Positions 12,346-22,883 of a stretch of 64,000 nt of DNA are shown piece after piece. The stretch comes from Castanea sativa (taxonomy: Eukaryota; Streptophyta; Magnoliopsida; Fagales; Fagaceae), in the NCBI RefSeq assembly GCF_040712315.1, contig NC_134020.1:5685362-5749361 (forward strand), given 5' to 3'. Position 1 is the first letter of the stretch. Each line of letters starts with the position of its first letter. The notes below the pieces were generated by a model. That model did no database searches and had not been told where the DNA came from. It worked only from the letters and a program-made list of their open reading frames with translations. Both the position numbers and the translations under genes were made by a program.

Positions 12346-13095
12346 CCTTAGTTGTGGCACGAATTCAGGTAGAAGTAAGAAGATCTTTCCTTCTACTACC
12401 ATTTGATTGATGTCTTCTTGAGTTAGCTTGCTTTGTTCATAATCAGCCTTGTCCCCTTCATCCTATTCTTCTCCTTCCTTTAGCTTATCTTCTTCCATCT
12501 TGGAGAGGTGGCTTATTATCTTCTTAAGGAATTCACCTTGTGCCTCCACATTCTCGAGTAGCTTTTACATGAGTACCTTTTCACTTAAAGCATTCATACT
12601 TTGTTGGAATATCTTGCCTTCTATTCTTCTCTTGGACTTGGTTTGGAGTAGGGAGTTAACCTTGACCTTGGTGGAGCAATGCTGCCTGAAAAGAAGTCTC
12701 ATCTTCATTACGTCCATGCTCTTCAGTTACGGCATGAATTTGGGTAGAAGCAGGCGGATCTTTCCTTCTGCCATCATCCAATCGATGTCTTCTTGAGTTA
12801 GCTTGCTTTGTTCATAATTAGCCTTGTCCCTTTCATCCTATTCTTCTCTTTCCTTTAGCTCATCTTCTTCCATCTTGGAGAGGCGACTTATTATCTTTTT
12901 AAGGACTTCACCTTATGCCTCCACATTATCGTGTAGCTTTTACACAAGGGCCTCTTCACTTAAAGAGTTTATCCTTTCTTTGGAATGTCTCGCCTTCCAT
13001 TCTTCTCTTGGACTTGGATTGGAGTAGGGACTTAACCTTGACCTTGGTGGTGCAATGCTGCCTAAAAAAAGTCCCATCTTCATTAAGTCCATGTC
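12346..13095 (-). repeat. Two-copy tandem duplication, 375-bp unit
   Basis: The phrase 'tgtcttcttgagttagc' occurs at 12411 and again at 12786, an offset of 375 bp, and both flanks align throughout (for example 'catcttggagaggtg' against 'catcttggagaggcg'). 375 is 125 codons, so the duplication keeps the minus-strand frame and doubled a protein segment while the gene was still coding. Confidence 0.9.
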
Positions 13096-13504
13096 CCAAT
13101 TAAAAGGTTCATTTTAGATTTTTAGATGTTCTTCGAAAGCCTTTAAGTCCATTTTAATGAAGGCCCAATTACAAAATCACTCCCTTTCCTCTCATAAACC
13201 TTGCCCCTTGTTTCATTAGGCTTTGGTCCATTTACAATAATGCTCTCATCTTACCCTCATGGGCTTTCATTAGAATGTATTTTAGAGACTTTCAACCCTT
13301 TATCTCAAACATGGGCCTGAAATATATTCATCTCATTTGGGCTTTTCTTTTTTTCATTTCATCATCATATATTTTTATTTTTTTTAAGTAGCCCTCTAGC
13401 TAGAATATATTGTAGCCTTCGTCTCAAGATCCATGAAATTCTCGTCATTTTGGGCCTAGGCATACAACAAAGAGACCTAAGATTAGGGAAATTCATGTTG
13501 ACTT
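13096..13504. other. Non-coding stretch between G1 and the E1 LTR
   Basis: No frame, motif or repeat is recognisable here beyond a T-rich run near 13370. It is probably the leader of G1, interrupted at 13504 by the Tat-like element E1. Confidence 0.5.
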
Positions 13505-15202
13505 TGTAGGATTTTGGATGCTAAGTCTATAGCATATTTGTTATCTTAGGCCCTATAAGGACAAGGGCGGAGTCGCCACCTAGTTTTTGCAATGGTCTAG
13601 GAACCATATATATAGTGTCTTTTCAAGGAAGGACCTTTGATCTTACTACCAGAGTATGGGTTTGGAGGTTAGGTATGCTTTTGGGAAGGTGTTTGGCACC
13701 CAAAATCGCCCAACCCTAAGGTTGGCGTCCCATCATTATGTCTTATGTCTTAACCCTATTTAAAACAACTTCAACACTTGTATTCTATACTCACACACAC
13801 CAATATGCATCTAACATACAATCATAGCATCTTTATCCTGAAAAAACACTTATCTATCCATAAAGCAACAAGGAGCCAAACCACGCACATATACAAACCT
13901 TAGCATTCATCTAGCATGTGAGCACCCTATCATACATCTAAGCAAGGCAGCAACCCCAAAACATGGCTGCAAGCATATCATGGCAAACACAAGATCATGT
14001 AAAGCATATAAATGGATGTAAAACAAACACGCAAGCAACATACATCATCAAATGCATGTTCATACCTATGTATGGCTTACCTTCACTTACCTTTTAGCAA
14101 CACAACACTTATGGCATCGTGAATGGACATGTGAATGCATGTTCGTGACATCAAAGTAAGGAACAAGCCTAAAACCCTAATCTAAGCATGTTAGACACAA
14201 GCAAGCATACAAAATAGAGACTCAAATACATATAAACACATGAAACGGAGTTAAAAAGAAACAAAACATTTGAAACTAGCAAATCAAATAACATAAGAAA
14301 TCTGGATTAGGGTTCCTGTGCAAGTACCTGTGTATGCAACCAGAGGCTTGCGTACACAGGATTTAACCTGCGTACACATGCTTATTGCATGCGTGTGTGG
14401 GACTTGCTCAAAACCCTAACCTAGAAACACAGAATAGAAAAACAAAGCATAAACAAAAGGACCATAATTCTAGCAGACAAACATGCTCAAAACATAAAAG
14501 AACTATAAAACTAACCTAGGCAAACATGCATAAACATAAACCAAGCAAATAACAAGATTAAAACATAAAAAGAAAAGCTAGAAAAAAAAAAAAAGAGTTG
14601 AAGCTTGATACCTTAAAAAGGAGTTCCCAAACTTTGATTTTTGGCCGTTCCCCTCAGTCAAATCTATCACAGTCAATAAACACATAATTAGTAATCTTAA
14701 ACTCAAAGGATTCCAGCCCAAAAAGGTCTCAATCAAATAAAATTGACTTGAGGGTATTTTGTGAAAAAACTCTCTTTTAATTCACTATTTTCTAGTGAAT
14801 CTTAGGTTTTTCCCATGAGATTTCTCAGTGTCTTTTAAAAATGTACCATATAAGGCTTTATATAGTGTAAAAATGGGATTCATTCCAAACCTCAACCATT
14901 ATTGCAGAAAACTTACCTTTTTCATGCTTCTAAAGCCCTAGTTGCGTACAATGTGCATGCGTATGCATGCTTTGGCCCATGTACGCAAGTCGCTGCCCAC
15001 GTACATGAACCGAGGGCCACTTTAGTCATTTTATTTCCAAAAATAGATTTTTACTCATTTAAAAGGTTATATTTTCCATTTTAATACTCCTCAAGTCAAT
15101 TTATATCTAATTAGGCTCTAAACTAGCCTTGGGCCTTAGAGTTTAAGCATCATTGGGGAACGAGGGCCCGAGTCGTAAGAGGTATAAAATGTGATATCTA
15201 CA
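13505..15202 (-). repeat. 3' LTR of element E1 (about 1.7 kb)
   Basis: On the minus strand it begins TGTAGATATC at 15202 and appears to end ...TCCTACA at 13505, giving TGTAG/CTACA inverted ends. A minus-strand TATA box (CTATATAAAG) is at 14856-14865, about 340 bp into U3. The conserved Tat-element phrases 'gggaaggtgtttggcaccc' (13683-13701) and 'ggagtcgccacc' (13569-13580) lie near the left end. The latter is the complement of TGGCGACTCC. If that is the primer-binding site rather than part of the LTR, the LTR would end near 13581 instead. The left edge is therefore uncertain. Confidence 0.65.
14856..14865 (-). promoter_or_regulatory. TATA box of the E1 LTR
   Basis: Minus strand CTATATAAAG, in the expected place for a U3 promoter driving minus-strand transcription of E1. 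Confidence 0.6.
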
Positions 15203-15216
15203 GATGCCCCACTTTT
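15203..15216 (-). promoter_or_regulatory. Polypurine tract of E1
   Basis: Minus strand AAAAGTGGGGCATC directly followed by the LTR start TGTAGATATC. This is the usual polypurine-tract/LTR junction of Tat-type plant elements and shows that the interior of E1 lies to the right. Confidence 0.75.
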
Positions 15217-15779
15217 GATTCGTGAGCTTCACTAACTGAATCAAAAGAGTAAGAGACAAAACATTTTTTTTGACGTACGGCTCAAGCCCAACCCACTCGC
15301 ATGACACACATCACGCATACATGGGGCAGGGTGCAACTCTAAAGAGCTACGCAGAATTCATATATCCAAAGTCCCACCTTTGTTGCTTAGAAAATGAGCA
15401 ACAACAGGTTCACTATCCCATAACCTGTTTTACCATTTGTAAGCAAATGGTGAGTGACTCACTATTCTAAAGTCACTTAAAAAGAACAAAGAAAAACAAA
15501 CAAGGGCGCTTTTCGGGCTAACCCAACAAACAACAAAAGGATATAGTTTCTGTGGTGTCCGTCCGGGCTCTTGCCTCAAACTTCTCAGGGTGACTTGTTC
15601 CTCTCGTCTTCTTTACTTCTTTCTCTACCTTTTCTAGTGAGGCTCTTGCCTTGGGTTGACCTTGGTCTCTTTCTCTATCTCTATCTCTATCTTTGTCTAC
15701 CATGCCTGTATGTGTAATTCCCGAAGGATATGTGCACAAGTAGTCTTGATTATTGGATCCTTTGGGGATGGTGAAAACC

Positions 15780-16300
15780 CGCTGAGGAGTAGGTGTGCAT
15801 AGGGAGGAATGTTCTGCCTCTTTCATGACTTGCTCGGGGATGAGAAACTCACTAAGGATTAGTAGGAATGGACTCGCTGAGGAGTAGTGTAGATGCATGA
15901 TCCACTAGGGAAGAATCTTCTACTTTCTTCATGGTTTGCTGACGACTTTGAGGAAGAATCTTCTACTTCCACGCTAGGGATTTTTAGGTGTATTAGACTC
16001 AAAGGGGATACTTTGGGGAATAATCTTCTGCTTCCTCACTGGGATTGCTTAAATGTTCTTGGGTCCATTGGGGGAGAATCTTCAGCCTCCTCTATGGGGA
16101 TGATGTCCTAAATATGCTTGAACCATTATGGATGAGTCTTCTGCTTCCTTCATGGGGATAGTGTTCTTGGTGTACTTGATCCGTTGGGGAAGAATATTCT
16201 ACCTTCTTACTAGGAATGATGTTGTTGATTTTGTGTGATCTACTTGGAAATGGCTTTGGGATGTACATGCTTCATTAGGGGAAGAGTTTTTTGCTTCCTT
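15780..16300. repeat. Degenerate minisatellite, unit about 56 bp
   Basis: The phrase 'ggaagaatcttctacttcc' and variants recurs at about 15955, 16018, 16074, 16130 and 16185, with weaker copies near 15910 and 15808. Spacing is mostly 56-57 bp, with one 64 and one 44. It lies between the polypurine tract of E1 and the antisense PMD gene. The 300 bp to its left (15217-15780) hold no recognisable feature. Confidence 0.75.
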
Positions 16301-16684
16301 TATTTCTCACTAGAGAGTCCTTTGATGATTTTATGCCTAATTGGGGCAATCTTAAGATGTTTTCCCTTTTATGGAAATAAGGATTTTTTTTTCTTTTTAC
16401 TATTCATGACTAAACTACAGGTAGTTTAGTGGTGAGGCCTAAACTACATGAGTTTAACCATCAGGTGTGTTCTCGCCTTTTCATTTTCCTCCAATAGTTA
16501 CCAACCATTTCTTTTTCCTCTTCATTCTCTTCATCTTCCTCATCTCTTCACATTCTCCATAACTCTTCTTTTTTTTCTCTCTACAAAAAGCTCATTGTCC
16601 TTTCTTTTCTTCTCACTTTCTAACTCTCTCAAACTCTTAAACTTCCTCATTCTCTCATTTTCTCTCCAACTCTCATCTCCTCCA

Positions 16685-19202
16685 ATGGCACCCAAGTCCA
16701 AGAAGGCCTCCTACGTCCTTTCCTATGAGGCATTCCACCTCACCCATTGGAGTGGGCTAACGAGGCTGATGGGGCCTCCACCGTTGACATACCGACTAAA
16801 GAATCATATTCCCATGGCTGAATCTATAAGCGTTCAAACTTTTTCTCATTTTCAAGTTCTTCTCTGATCTTCCGCTTTAATGTGTTTTTGGCCATGTAAA
16901 TGCTAGGGTTTTGCTATGGGATGGGTTTAGATATAAACTTTACACATTAGGAGGGGTAGGAACATGTTTAGGATTGATTTTGAATGATGTATGCTTGAAA
17001 ATGTCGAAGAATTGCTTCTGTCTGTGCTTCTACGTGTGTGGGCTCTGGCCTACTTACGTAACTTACATTCATGTGTACGCAACTCTGTTCTTGCATACAC
17101 AGGTATGTTCTTGAGGTCCTGTGTATGTGGGGATAGGCCTGCGTACGTGGGTTTGTTCGCGTATGTAGGTTTTGACCTGCATACGTGAGATGCTAGGCAA
17201 AAGCCCTACTCTGCCTATTTTCACTCCTTTTTCAGTTGTTTTACTTCCATATGCAATCCTAACACACCTTTTCTTTTCATTTTTACCCCCAAACATCACT
17301 ATATCTTTCTTTTTATCTTCATTCTTTCATCAAAAACATCATTTCTCATCATTTCAACTTGAACCATGAATCTAAAGCCATTCCCCCTTTTTTGCAATCA
17401 TCATCCCCTTATGCTGGTAGAGGAAGTACTAACAAAGTGATGGAATAGTACAACCTTCTCACCCCTAAAACCAAGACCTACATCCGGGAAGCAAGCTTCA
17501 AGCCCATCATTAGACTTCTTCTAGAGAGGTCCGCAAGCACTACCTTAATGCAGTGCCTCATTGAGTGATAGTGGGATACTACCCACACCTTTCATATTGC
17601 TAAGCGGAAAATGACAGTGACTCCTTACAACTTTTACCACATGACCGACCTTAGCTTTATAGGGGCCGTCATCAACTTGGCGGTGTGTCAGGCATCCAGT
17701 TGGGTCTCGATATTTTGGGGAGGAAGAACTCCACTAAGACCATCCACTACTTCGACTCGGTGTCAGAGGAGCGTGTTCGCATGGCTAGGGCTTTCCTTCT
17801 TCACTTGTTGGGGGCCTACCTCTTTGCCAATGGTGAGCAAATAGTGTCCTTGAGGTGGTTGATCCTCTTTCAGGACTTTGGAAAGGCATAGAGGGCCAAC
17901 TAGGGGCTGGCATGTCTTGTTTACCTTTAATCCATCCTCGACACTTTCAACCAGGGCACTTTGCAGCAGCTTGTAGGGCCTTGGAAGCTCCTTGAGGTTA
18001 GTTTTCTTTTCCATTTCTCTCATTTTCATTCGTAGCTTGTAGTCTTGCAAACTATACTATCTTGAAAGCTGTCATCTTGCATCTACTATCTTGCAGACTG
18101 TCATCTTGCATCTGCCATCTTGCAAACTATCATCTTGCATCTAACTTATGGCATATGATTCTTTTTGCAGCGGTGGGTGGTTATGTATGGACTTATAACC
18201 CCAGGCACCGACCTAATTCTGAGGGAGTTTCCTTGAGTGAGGGCCCACCTTGCTAGGTTGACTTCTGATAAGGTAAGTTCAAGAGTTCTAGTTTTTCATG
18301 CTTCTACATGCATTATGTTAGGATATCCTTCTTCTAACCTCATATTATTATACGTTAACTAGACCCCGAGGGCTAGCCAGCCCCTTCCTGCTTCTCGAGA
18401 CTTGGAGCTCGCTGCTGTTATTACTTTAAAGATCACCCGACCCTTTAAAGGAGAGGGCTTGAGGGCGCTATATCCAGCAGAGAAGGTACGATGCCAATTG
18501 GTGAGTAGGGATGACCCCCTAGATTCCAATGGACCCTCCTAAGTTCATGCTTGCCCCACACTCCATGACTGATGCTGAGTACCACTCATGGGGAAGTGGC
18601 GTTCCCTACACCAGGCGGCTTCTCGAGGGGTTAAACTATGAGGAGTTCAACATCACTTGCCTCATGCCTTCCCTTACCGCTTGGGTATGTGCTTAATCTC
18701 TTCTTCTTCTTCTCTTCCTTTTCTTTCACCTTGTTTGTCATGACTTCTAATGGTAGAAAACTACAACAGGAGGAGCCTACTACCAGTGAGCTCATTGACC
18801 TTCCACACCTTCCTTGGATAGTCTATGCTTATGGCCCTGATGGCTTTGCTCGGGAGCTTGCTATGCCCTGCAATCGTAATATCATGGGCTATCCTTTTCC
18901 TCCCAACGCTCGGGCAGTGAGTTCTTTCTTTTCTTTGTTCTTTCTCTTTTTGCCAATTCTCTTTTTTTGTTTTGGTCACTAACCCTTCTTTATTTGAATT
19001 ACAGCCCACTATCCAAGAGCATAAGGAGTTGATATAGCTAGCTAGGAATCTTAAGTTGGAAATGACCAACTATTTAAGGAATCTATACGGTCCTGGAGGA
19101 GTGGCTCACCTAGGCGGTGGTGATGATGAAGGTGGTGGTGGTGAGGAGAAGGATTCGGAGGCAACTCCTAGCTACCAACCAAGGAAGAGGCGGCACCATT
19201 GA
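16685..19202 (+). pseudogene. Plant mobile domain (PMD)-like gene, antisense cargo of E1
   Basis: A pyrimidine-rich leader precedes ATG at 16685 (MAPKSKKASYV...). The region around 17480-17990 matches the PMD pattern: TTLMQCLIE, a stop, WWDTTHTFHIAKRKMTVTPYN, then MARAFLLHLLGAYLFANGEQIVSLRWLILFQDFG, then LQQLVGPWKLLE. Introns with good borders are visible, for example 17997-18170 (GAG/gttag...tttgcag) and an acceptor at 19002 (gaattacag). The tail is Gly/acid-rich (GGGDDEGGGGEEKD) and basic (PRKRRHH), ending at 19202. Several stops and frameshifts kill it. PMD proteins occur as host silencing factors and in transposons; here the antisense position next to gypsy integrase says retrotransposon cargo. 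The link of the first exon to the rest is uncertain. Confidence 0.7.
18030..18150. repeat. Short tandem repeat inside an intron of the E1 PMD gene
   Basis: The phrase 'ctgtcatcttgcatct' and variants recur about every 33 bp ('catcttgcatctactatcttgcaga' style), roughly four copies, within the intron 17997-18170. Confidence 0.75.
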
Positions 19203-19551
19203 TTACCTATAGTTTAAGACATATAGGCATACAACACACAACTTTCTTTTTTTATTTTTTTTCTTTTATTATTTTTCATCTCCTTTAGTAGAAATCTTAA
19301 TTAAGTTTGAGACAAAGGATTGTATTCAAGAACATCTTTTACATTTATGCTCTTGATTGGAACTTCGCACTTAATTTAGAAGACATGTGATGAATTGTAT
19401 GTTTCTATACAACTTTGCTTATCTGATGCTTAAAATCTTGTGCTGGAATGTATCTTGAATGAACCATTAGGTTGCAGGAACCCTAGGAATGCCCTGGGGT
19501 GAAGAACCATGCTTAAACTGGGGAGAACAGGCTATTTTCCAGCGTCATGCG
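19203..19551 (+). other. 3' flank of the E1 PMD gene
   Basis: T-rich DNA with no coding frame; probable 3' UTR of the PMD-like gene. Its last five bases, ATGCG (19547-19551), are the left target duplication of the next solo LTR. Confidence 0.5.
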
Positions 19552-20988
19552 TGTTAGGATTTTTGCCCTTAAATCCTATTGTATGATGCTATGTATGATA
19601 TTATGTATGACATTATGTAAGACATGATGTATGACTTAATATTGTGATTGATAAAGTTATTTTATTATTATCTAAAATAATGGTAATATGAATATGGGAC
19701 ATTATCATATAGTCCATGAGATGCATTGTATGTAATTTATGTGAAAAGTCACAGAAGATGTAAATCACAAGTTCTTTGTAAACTCAGAATTTATAGTTCG
19801 TAGTCGGTGATGAAATTGGGCATTTCATTTGCGAAGACTATAACGTGTCAACTACGATGATTTGTCTTGATCATGGAAGTGGAGACTTCTAGTTGATATG
19901 TTGATATGTTTTAAGAGTTAAAACATATTGAACAGGACCGCTGTGAGATTTATGGTTCTCCTAATGACTTTCAAATGAATAATAAATCTCACGACTTCTA
20001 TTTGCATGAACTCTTAATCTTGAGAGAATAATGGACCTGATCATGAAGTGTAGGTTGCTTTGATATATCAGGAGTGAGATCTGAAGTGACGGTCAAAATC
20101 TCAGTATGTTGGGCAACCACATTTAGTGTTGATGGAACATATATTCTCAAGATGGAATTCATAGTCTCTTGATGGAGATATAAAATATTCCCTTGAGATA
20201 AGTTTAATGGTTTTAGTTATTCAGAGAGTTAGGCCTAACCACTTTAGTAAGAAATTACTAAAGTATATATATATGAAATTGGATTTCATAAATATATAAT
20301 GAATAACTTTAAAGAATTAAACCGGGTACTCAAGAATAAGATGTAGTAATTTACAAAGTGGCAGTCTACGTTTATGACTTTGTGTTACTACGAATATTTT
20401 ATGAAGGGGTTATGTGTATAATAAAGTCTTGGGATATAATTTATTAATAAGGCCTAAAGTGCAATTATATTTATATAGTGGTATTAAATATAATTAATGG
20501 TAACTTTGGACTTGTCAAGAGTTGACGGAAAAGCCCAAGGCCCATTGGAGCTAGTGTCTTATTGGTCCCTTTTGGTCCCACTCCAAGCCACACACTAAAG
20601 CCCAATTGGAAAGGCCCAATAGGGCAGCCCAATTAGATAATCAGTTAGTTATAAAGGGAGAAACATACAGAATTTTTATTAGAAGAGATTAGAAAAGAAA
20701 AAGAAACGGTGTGTGAGAGAGTGTGAGACACACTTTCATTATCCCTTTGAAAAACTGATTGAGAGACCACACATCTTGGGCGTAAAGTGGAATTAGAGTG
20801 AAGATTAAAAGTGTTCCCAAGTGCTTCTAATCTTTGTTTTGAATTTCTCCACACCAAGGTACGCTATCTTGTTCTTAAATTCTGAAATTTATGTAGTGCA
20901 CGTTATCAATCATGAATGAAATAGATCCTTGTTCGTTGCTTCCGCTGTGGGTTTTGCATGAGATGCAAAACCAGAATTTTTTCCTTCA
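19552..20988 (+). repeat. Solo copia LTR with ATGCG/ATACG target duplication (1437 bp)
   Basis: Starts TGTTAGGATTTTTGCCC and ends ...AATTTTTTCCTTCA, the same subtype as element A's LTR and almost the same length. The left flank is ATGCG (19547-19551) and the right flank ATACG (20989-20993), one transition apart. TATA box ttataaaggg is near 20650. The left arm of the main hairpin is damaged (tatggtt) while the right arm is intact. It sits about 110 bp upstream of the TATA box of the DUF7745-like gene. Confidence 0.94.
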
Positions 20989-21097
20989 ATACGTACGTGG
21001 TGATGAGCCTACTTAGGCAGCTTTGACTTTGCAGATGGAGGGTTGACCTTGCGTACATGGGCCATGAATTAGAAAAACCCTAACCAACTTACTTAAG

Positions 21098-21105
21098 TAT
21101 AAAAG
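21098..21105 (+). promoter_or_regulatory. TATA box of the antisense DUF7745-like gene
   Basis: TATAAAAG, 70 bp upstream of the ATG at 21175 on the plus strand. Spacing fits a plant core promoter with a short 5' leader, so the extra gene appears to have had its own promoter opposite to the element's. Confidence 0.6.
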
Positions 21106-21174
21106 TAGCCGTTTGAGCCCAAAACCCTTACCAATGTATTTTACACCCAGAGAGCCCTTTTTTAAGGTCCTCCA

Positions 21175-22606
21175 ATGGTAGAAAACTCTCCTTTTGATGT
21201 CTCGGCTTGGATTAGGGGGCTAGGTCCTAATTTCAAGGATTCCATCACCCCCTATGCTCTTTCTTGTATCTTCCCTACCACCAAATTAAGGTGGATGAGC
21301 CTCTTCTTCATGCTACTGCCAACTATTAGGTTCCTTCTCAGCATGTATTTCACTTCAATAGAATAGAACTATGCCCTACTATCAAAGAATTTGGTGCTAT
21401 CATAGGTGAACCGGAGATTGATGATCTCATCTTCTCTACCATGGGTGGGGATCTTCCTTCTTTGCTGCAAGTTGTGTTGGGTGTCCGTTCTACCACAACA
21501 AATAGGTGGTGTGCTTTTGGCAAGCTTAAACTTAGGTTGGTTTTTTAGTACTTTTTCAATTTAGCCCTTCTTGTGGTGAGGAGCCACGTTTGTACTTTCT
21601 TCATGCCTTTTGCTTGTGTGCCCTTGCAAAGTATTTCTTGGTTCAAAAGTCATATTCTGTGGACCTCTGGATGTGCATGGTGGCTTATGAGCTAAAGAGA
21701 GGTAACCTAGTGGGCTTGATCTTGGTGGAAACCCTTAATGGTTTGGATGCCTTTCATAGGAAGGAAGGAAGCTTCTTTGCAAGAAGTCCTCTTCTTCTTC
21801 AGGTATAATCCCTAATTTTTGCCTTTTGATTTTCAACCCATCGAGGCACTTTATATCGTCTTTCATCATTATTTTATTATTCTCACTCATGCTCTCCATC
21901 TATTTTTTTTTCCTTCTTTTTTCTTCTTCTCCTTCTCTTGCTCTTTTTTTTTTTTTTTCTTCTTCTTATCTTTTTTCAAATTTGGCTACAAGAAAGGCTT
22001 TAGTTGCTTCAACCTCCTACTATACTTCCTAGCATATACCTTCCTAGGCATCTTAGGGACCATCAGCTTCATCAAAATGACATAAGCTTTGAGGCATACA
22101 TAGAGCTTATGGCTCACCTCAAGGAGACCGAAATTTAGTGAGTTGTGGAGGGGTGGAACATCTCAAGCATGATCCATAGTTGCTACAAGGATCGCTATGT
22201 GCCTTTGGTTGGACTTCGTTGCTACTCATATTATTCCACTTGTCGCATCTCAAGGCAATTTGGAGAACGTCAAGGAGCTCCTGATGATGAAGGTGCCTTT
22301 AACACCAAGGTGTTCACCAATAGGATCTTGGGTAGGATTAGTGAGGTTTGGCCACGCTGTAGGGTGATGAATGGCATTTCCTCTCCTCAATACATCTACC
22401 CCATTGCGAGGTACAAGCAATGGTTGGAGGATGACATGAAGTGGATTATAAGGGATGAGAAAGCTTACATGAGGACTAGTAAGAAAGCAAGAGGACTGAG
22501 TGACCACCCTAATATGCCCTACATTTTACTTTTCTACACTTCTATGATTCTTACGTTTTTGTTTTTGAATTTAATAAATGATTGGAATGTTCGAAATCCC
22601 CTATGA
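21175..22606 (+). pseudogene. DUF7745-like gene, antisense cargo of E1
   Basis: From the ATG at 21175: DVSAWIRGLGPNFKD, then (after a frame change) YWVPSQHVFHFNRIELCPTIKEFGAIIG, a pattern typical of the plant DUF7745/PMD-like superfamily. Next come FCLCALAKYFLV...LILVETLNGLDAFHRKEGSFF and, after a T-rich segment that looks like an intron (about 21801-22080), WNISSMIHSCYKDRYVPLVGLRCYSYYS...RRISRQFGE-like and YKQWLEDDMKWIIRDEKA. Frameshifts and a stop interrupt it. Such proteins have no known biochemical role. The gene is convergent with E1 integrase, whose C-terminus ends 280 bp to the right. Confidence 0.62.
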
Positions 22607-22729
22607 AAACAATCTTGTCATCTTTTAATTTGAGCAATGAGAGAATATGTTTTATTATCTGTTCTTATTGTCATCTTATTTTTTTTCTTTTTTGTTTTCT
22701 TTTTCCTTTGCCATGTAATTTTTGCCCAT

Positions 22730-22870
22730 GACGACCCTTCGAGAATTTCCATCATGCCCATGGTCTTTCCCCTAACTTTTGCCTAGAGCACCCTTTCGAG
22801 TTTTCAATCTAATGGGGTTCTTTTGCCTTAATTTTTTCCTAAGCCGCCCTTTCGGATTTTCAACCTAGCA
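22730..22870. repeat. Repeats with a CCC-TTTC-GGG hairpin core between convergent genes of E1
   Basis: Three imperfect units of about 50-60 bp carry 'gcc..cccttTCGag/a ttttc' cores (near 22736, 22792 and 22850). A matching pair occurs in the same place of element E2 (34410-34530). They sit exactly between the 3' end of integrase (minus) and the antisense gene (plus). The remainder of 22607-22880 is T-rich and featureless. Confidence 0.6.
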
Positions 22871-22883
22871 AGCTTTTTTTCTT

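Larger units (their letters stand above)
12079..13095 (-). pseudogene. Gypsy gag-side acidic/coiled-coil region of G1
   Basis: On the minus strand a mostly open frame encodes a Lys/Glu-rich, probably coiled-coil stretch (KKIISHLSKMEEDKLKEGEE), then KIFLLLPEFVPQLRSIPGPQTFKRA, then a poly-Glu tract from a TTC microsatellite. At least two in-frame stops occur. The position upstream of RT fits the gag to protease part of a gypsy element, but no zinc knuckle is seen, so a gag-side spacer is as likely. A 375-bp in-frame duplication makes up most of it. Confidence 0.5.
9031..13504 (-). mobile_element. Ty3/gypsy remnant G1
   Basis: Minus-strand gypsy sequence: RT at 9190-10000, the pre-RT region to about 10650, then (after a solo copia LTR) acidic gag-side sequence at 12079-13095 and a non-coding stretch to the edge of element E1's LTR. 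No integrase or LTR of its own is visible; the downstream part is cut off by the copia leader at 9030. It is old and multiply broken. Confidence 0.75.

Noticed and set aside
16448..16867. 139-residue frame starting MSLTIRCVLAFSF
   Set aside because: Its first 80 residues translate a pyrimidine-rich leader; the later ATG at 16685 after that tract is the more likely start.
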